64,000 nt of DNA from Endomychus coccineus (lineage: Eukaryota > Arthropoda > Insecta > Coleoptera > Endomychidae): contig OY294067.1 of assembly GCA_958510875.1 (NCBI GenBank), positions 196,654,901-196,718,900 on the forward strand, in the 5' to 3' direction. The position numbers and the translations under genes were made by a program. This document shows positions 59,301 through 64,000 of the stretch, one piece after another. Position 1 is the stretch's first letter; every line of letters begins with the position of its first letter. The notes beneath the pieces were generated by a model. The model did not search any database. It was not told where the DNA came from and saw only the letters and a list, made by a program, of their open reading frames with translations.

Positions 59301-60263
59301 ATAGTTATTTTCTGCAAACGCTTCATAATATCGCTATTATGAGAAGCAGCATTTTTTTTTGTAACTACCACATGTTAGATGTTATGACCCGTTATTGAAG
59401 ACTTGTGGGGGAGCCGATGTACTGCGATCGATATCATTATAACTCTGACAAATTCCTTGACTAACGTCATAAGCAAACAACCCCACATTCCATTGAAGAC
59501 TCGCGCGGGGTAGATACCTCGCTGAAGCTCTGCGTGATAGACATCATTATAACCACACACTCTGTATAACCTCACATTCCATCTACACACCCGCATCGTT
59601 GTAGACCGCACCTCGTTGACAGCTTCATTTAAATCCACGTGACTAACATCATGCATAAACAATCTGTATAACCCTACATTCCATATCTTATTTGAAGTCC
59701 CCCAACTCCATTTTGTATACTGAAAATAATATCAGCATACCCATATGTTCAAGATGATTGAAATCGCATTTTGTAATATAGCAATCGAGTTGAAATAAGG
59801 TACATATAGCTTGAATAAACGTCATGAAAGTTTCCTTATAAACATCGCGTTTAAGAAATGCTTATGCAGAAGATATCATTTCCATATTGTATAACATTCC
59901 ATCTATGCACCCCATTCCGATGAAGGAGCAGCAGCAGCCCTCCCATGATACCTCGATGGAGACATGCGTGACAGCCTCTTTCAAACATCACGTGACTGAC
60001 GACATGCACAAACAACACTATCATAGCTCTTTCAAAATCCTGCGACTGACGCTATGAAGAAGCAGCCTCACATTCCATACCTCGCTGTAGGCCTCCCGCG
60101 ACATACACTTCATCCTCACATGTTCAGGCACCCGCACGACTGAGGTCATGTACAAACAGCTACCTGTACATGCACCACATAGACCGCAATATACTCGCAC
60201 TTATCGCTCGGGGGACCGGATACCCGGGAGTTATATCTACAACATTAAAATCACTTGTTCTCA

Positions 60264-60341
60264 AGTCCTCCATAGCTGAGCGGTTAAGGGGCCTGCTTTG
60301 GAATTTATTTCTCGGGTTTGATTCCCGTGTGTGTGTAGGAA
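60264..60341 (+). repeat. tRNA-like unit 2, M2 right TIR
   Basis: A-box TAGCTGAGCGGTTAAGG; B-box altered to GGTTTGATTCC. It mirrors 43,721-43,798. Confidence 0.52.
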
Positions 60342-60390
60342 AATATTTCATTTTTAGTAGAAGCGCTTATATACCACATTAAATTGTTCA

Positions 60391-60456
60391 AGTCCTCCGC
60401 GGTTAAGCCGTCTAACTCTGGAGTTCATTGCCCGGGTTCAAATCTCGGTGTGTGTA
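60391..60456 (+). repeat. tRNA-like unit 1, M2 right TIR
   Basis: It mirrors 43,603-43,668; the B-box is GGTTCAAATCT. Confidence 0.48.
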
Positions 60457-60865
60457 AAATGTGGGTACACAGATGACTAGATCACAGACTTCAGATTACT
60501 CTGATCATAGTTAGGGAAGAACCTTACACAGATGATTAGTTCACAGACTTCAGATTGTTCAGACCATAGTTAGGGTAGAACCATACACAGATGATTAGTT
60601 CACAGACTTCAGATTGTTCAGACCATAGTTAGGGTAGAACCATACACAGATGGCTAGTTCACAGACTTCAGATTGTCGCTTACATATCGCTCGATAGTTT
60701 TCATAAATAAACCCCTCTATATAACAATTTTCACGTAAGTAAGCATTTAGAGGATATATTTCCCTCCATTTTCAAGCAATATTGTTCACGTAACAAGCCT
60801 CTTTGGAGAAATCCAAATTTAAACTAACGATTTGTAGAATAATTCTAGAGAAATTAAAATTGGTG

Positions 60866-60982
60866 ATGATCGACAATAGCAAGGATTGTACATGCGAATT
60901 TTGTCTAGCATTGATCAACATCGGTGCAGAAATGATTGCGGGGGCATACCGCCGAGGGGTCAGAACTGATTCAAAATTGTAA
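60866..60982 (+). CDS. Small Cys-containing ORF or exon (38 aa)
   Basis: MIDNSKDCTCEFCLALINIG then AEMIAGAYRRGVRTDSKL. A second, damaged copy lies at about 61,355-61,470 (stop after about 23 codons). The end overlaps a possible donor GTAAG. It is not recognised; the duplicated copy is the only support for it. Confidence 0.3.
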   Translation: MIDNSKDCTCEFCLALINIGAEMIAGAYRRGVRTDSKL

Positions 60983-62149
60983 GAATTGTAAGAAAGTCTA
61001 CATCTGATTCTGATAATGGAAGTGCATCATTCAATCATAATTTAAATCGAAGTGATTCCATTCATTTAGAATGTGAAAATTTCAAATCAACAAAGACCTC
61101 TACCTTTATTATTTTCACATCGAGGAAAAATCATTCTCCACATCGCGCAGATCAAAAACAAATTAATATGAGATGTTACAATTATTTTGTATTAATAATT
61201 TGAATTTAATGATAATTACATCGTTTGTTGACCTTTACTGAACTTTCTATAGATTCTTAATCCAGGAATTTGAATAAAAAATGTGTGTGCGATATCATAA
61301 TTATTATATTATTTGGAAGGATTAGGCTACACATTTTACATCTTTGTTCTCCGCTGATAATCGACAATAGCAAGGATTGTACATGCGAATTTTGTCTAGC
61401 ATTAATCAACATTAGTGCGTAAATGATTACGGGGGCATGCCGAGGGGTTAGAACTGATTCAAAATTGTAAGCGTAATAGCAGGACTGTATAAAGGAATAA
61501 TTCAAACGCTGAGGAGAGAAACTAAAACTCACCATTAAGTTGTATTCCTATGCCTCACATTTTGGAGGGTGGTTGATAGCTCAACTTTGAATATATATGG
61601 TATTTGAATATCTTGGTATTCTACGAGCCCTAGAGTGAAGTTCAACATATATCTTTCAGCTATACTGGCACTAGGATAACGAATGCTATGTGTAGCATTG
61701 TGAACAGCAGACATTGCATGAGACGCTTCCTAGCTTTATCGGGTAGATAGGGTTATCTGTGATTGCGAGTTCAGTTGTTCACATGAATATATAGAATGAT
61801 TGTAAATGAATTAAAAATAAATGCACTGGAAAAGTGCAATGGAAAATGTGTACATTGACGTAACTTGTTTTGATCCACATGCTGTATAAAATAGCTGCAC
61901 AAATAATCAGCCAATAATTAGAAAAATGTATACATTGATGTAACTTGTTTTGATCCACATGCTGTATAAAATAGCTGTACAAATAATTAGCTAATAATCA
62001 AGACATTCAGGTGGATTTTACGAATCACGATTGTCATTTCAATGGAAACATATAAGCAAGAAGTTTTTATTCAGATCAAGTTCGTTTCTCAACCACCCAA
62101 GAGGTAGAACTTATGGCACGTTGCTTTTTTCTTTCAATAAGGTGGAAAG

Positions 62150-63270
62150 CGTCCCCAGGAAGCCTACGAACCACTAACAATTTAACAAATTGAAAATAAA
62201 ATCCGATAAAAAACATAATTCCACGTTCTCTCCCCATTTCAACGATCAGCAAAAAAAAATTGTCAATCATTGTGTGTGTGTGTGTTGACTCACTCACTTT
62301 GTCCAATAGATGATTTAAATCATCCCCCAACCCGATTACTATAAAAAATTCCGTATCTTGAGGTTCGATTAGATATCTACAGCCGATTTGGGTACGTAAT
62401 CGCTCCATCTGTAATTATGAATAAAACAAGTGTTACTTATTAAATAATGAATCATTAGTCAAACATACTTCAACCAAAAGTTCACCCAAAGGAAAGCGAG
62501 TTCCACGCACAACAAATTTTTCCAAACTTCGTGTTGTGGGTGGGAGCGTAGCCGAAGTTGGAGGAGGAGGCTACTGATGAGGAGATTGTGGTGAGACATC
62601 ATCATCATATGGTCTATTGGGAAAGTAGAATTAGCAATAATATAATTCGTGAGTTAATCAGAAAAAAAGAAAAGAAAAACTTACGTTAAATCGATTATTT
62701 CCACCATATTGTTAACGAACCTTCGTGTTGTGGGTGGGAGCGTGGCTGAAGTTGGAGGAGGAGGCGACTGATGAGGAGATTGTTGTGAGACATCATCATC
62801 ATATTATAGTCTATTGGGGAAGTAGAATTAGCATTATTATAATTCCTAAGTTAATCAGAAAAAAAGAAAAGAAAAACTTACGTTAAATCGATTATTTCCA
62901 CCATATTGTTATCGAACCTTCGTGTTGTGGGTGGGAGCGTGGTCGAAGTTGGAGGAGGAGGCGACTGATGAGGAGATTGTTGTGAGACATCATCATCATA
63001 TAGTCTATTGGGAAAGTAGAATTAGCATTAAAATAATTCGTAAGTTAATCAGAAAAAAAGAAAAGAAAAACTTACGTTAAATCGATTATTTCCACCATAT
63101 TGTTATCAAACCTTCGCGACTGATGAGATTGTGGTGAGACATCATCATCATATAGTCTATTGAGGAAGTAGAATTAGCATTGAAATAATTCGTAAGTTAA
63201 TCAGAAAAATTGAAATAATAATAAATAAATAGAGAACTTACTGTTAACGCATTAAACTTCCACTATTCAT
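62150..63270 (-). CDS. Multi-exon gene of element C with tandem proline-rich exons
   Basis: Exon 1 starts at 63270 (MNSGSLMR). Repeated exons with AG/GTAAG borders and phase 2 at both ends lie at about 62,880-63,010, 62,690-62,810 and 62,520-62,620. Each encodes YDDDVSQQSPHQSPPPPTST, a TTLPPTTRRF-like segment and NNMVEIIDLT; the fourth, nearest exon 1, is shortened. The last copy runs into SLEKFVVRGTRFPLGELLVE, followed by an exon at 62,408 (MERLRTQIGCRYLIEPQDTE ... GDDLNHLLDK). The conserved end matches the element-A gene. Because exon units have the same phase, duplication lengthens the Pro-rich region without breaking the frame. Function unknown. Confidence 0.5.
62510..63150 (-). repeat. 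Tandem exon-intron repeats (period about 196 bp)
   Basis: Three full units and one shortened unit are anchored by CTTCGTGTTGTGGGTGGGAG near 62,528, 62,721 and 62,918. Introns are included in the unit. Confidence 0.88.
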
Positions 63271-63279
63271 CGTTTTGTT

Positions 63280-63600
63280 TTTTACCGAAAGTAGATGTAC
63301 TCGAATTGTGATGGTAGCTCACATGTCACAGCTATTTAAACATTCACAGTATTGACGTCAAACTTGATTTTTATTCAAAAATGTATATATATATATATAT
63401 ACATTACAGTGAACGTACTTCTCAAATGCATTTATTTATAATTCATGTAAGACGTGAAAAATTATGCAATAACAACAACAAGTTACACATATTTAACTTA
63501 TCTCTAACTTGTGTAACAACAACGTACATTATTTGCATGTATGCACATGTACATTTCTATTTATGACGCAATTACATATGCAGTTCATGGAATAGTTTTG
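63280..63600 (-). promoter_or_regulatory. Shared upstream region of the element-C gene
   Basis: The AGTATTGACGTCAAACTTG block, the CTAACTTGTGTAACAACAAC block and ATGCATGTGCATACATG-like palindromes are as at 17,340-17,616 and 22,613-22,900. Confidence 0.55.
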
Positions 63601-64000
63601 CATATTATCTATATATATTGTTATGATTTCATTTCATAAACAATAAAAATTTAAAAATAATAACTTACCGAACTTTGAAATTCAGAAAAGATCAAATAAA
63701 CGATATTCATATGGAATTAAAAACAATAGTAAAAGCTAAATAATAGTTAGGATATTAAAATTAACAATGTAAAACATAAAAAAACAACAATGTAATAGAA
63801 TAAGAAGTGATAAACAAGAACTTCAGTGAAAGTGAAGAAACGTACTGTGTAACGAAGACAGAAATCATAATTGAAGTGATTACAAAACTATCATGAGATA
63901 GTACAAAACATTGAATAATGTTATAGATATAAGTTAGGATTAGTAAATTTGAGTTATGTAATGTTAAAAGAATGTTATTGATAAAATATAGTATGTATTA
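63601..64000. other. AT-rich end of window
   Basis: Nothing recognised. Confidence 0.4.

Larger units (their letters stand above)
43137..60677 (-). mobile_element. Maverick M2, PolB-type, about 17.5 kb
   Basis: The left tip AGTAGATGTGCTATGAGAG (43137) and long TIRs enclose PolB (minus), the PolB-upstream repeats, a GNAT gene and small spliced genes. The right TIR stops inside its outer repeats at 60,677, so the last few hundred bases, including the tip, are lost. Flanking sequences at 43,136 and 60,677 join into one block found intact at 21,015-21,090, which shows M2 sits inside element C. I find no integrase, ATPase, protease or capsid gene. Confidence 0.82.
56490..60677 (-). repeat. Right TIR of M2 (truncated tip)
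   Basis: Inverted copy of 43,360-47,183. It starts beside GTCGCACGGAGTGCTCCAGT and ends in the 58-bp repeats. The outermost part present at 43,137-43,360 is missing. Confidence 0.85.
60678..63600 (-). mobile_element. Right part of element C
   Basis: It resumes at CGCTTACATATCGCTCGATAG, matching 21,050-21,140, directly after the broken M2 TIR. It contains two copies of a small Cys-rich ORF, a minus-strand multi-exon gene and the shared upstream region. The right limit is unknown. Confidence 0.6.

Overview
The window is arthropod, most likely insect, nuclear DNA made almost entirely of nested mobile elements. The evidence is AT-rich intergenic sequence, GT-AG introns of 50-80 nt, several retroelement families, a P-superfamily DNA transposon and Maverick/Polinton (adintovirus-like) elements. 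I recognise no ordinary host gene. The species cannot be named from the sequence.

Layout. 1-6,334: a young Ty3/Gypsy retrotransposon on the minus strand (Gypsy-1). It has a complete 1,423-bp 5' LTR, PBS, gag, a textbook -1 frameshift signal, pol, a third ORF, a polypurine tract and the first 277 bp of the 3' LTR. It abuts a broken LINE (6,335-8,903). About 9,060-13,694: a decayed second Gypsy (minus strand), split by a 1,795-bp P-type element (9,266-11,060) that has an 8-bp target duplication and encodes only a spliced THAP domain. 13,695-14,188: a lone Maverick-type terminus. 15,230-16,250: a decayed gag-protease remnant.

16,374-24,703: a partial PolB-type Maverick relative (element A). It has a TIR with tRNA-like units, two multi-exon gene remnants, a 1.66-kb (TG)n tract, a repeat array and the first codons of a PolB gene. 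24,757-37,725: a 12,969-bp Maverick (M1) with 1.8-1.9-kb TIRs flanked by TTGGGAA. It carries packaging ATPase, fibre-like protein, integrase, PLA2/minor capsid protein, adenain-like protease, penton-like and hexon-like capsid proteins and an MSV199-type gene, but no DNA polymerase. 37,733-41,090 holds nothing I recognise. 41,095-41,741 has a tRNA-like SINE head and a LINE RNase H remnant.

41,742-43,136 plus 60,678-63,600: two halves of another PolB-type relative (element C), interrupted by M2 (43,137-60,677). M2 has roughly 4-kb TIRs and carries a broken PolB, a GNAT acetyltransferase and small spliced genes, but no capsid, ATPase, protease or integrase gene.

Main point. M1 and M2 have complementary, non-overlapping gene sets but start with the same eight terminal bases (AGTAGATG). 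At least four PolB-type copies or fragments (13.7 kb, A, C, M2) lie beside one capsid-type copy. A simple reading is deletion derivatives of one ancestor. The more interesting one is a two-segment Maverick whose integrase and virion genes sit on one DNA and replication genes on the other. The window alone cannot decide between them.
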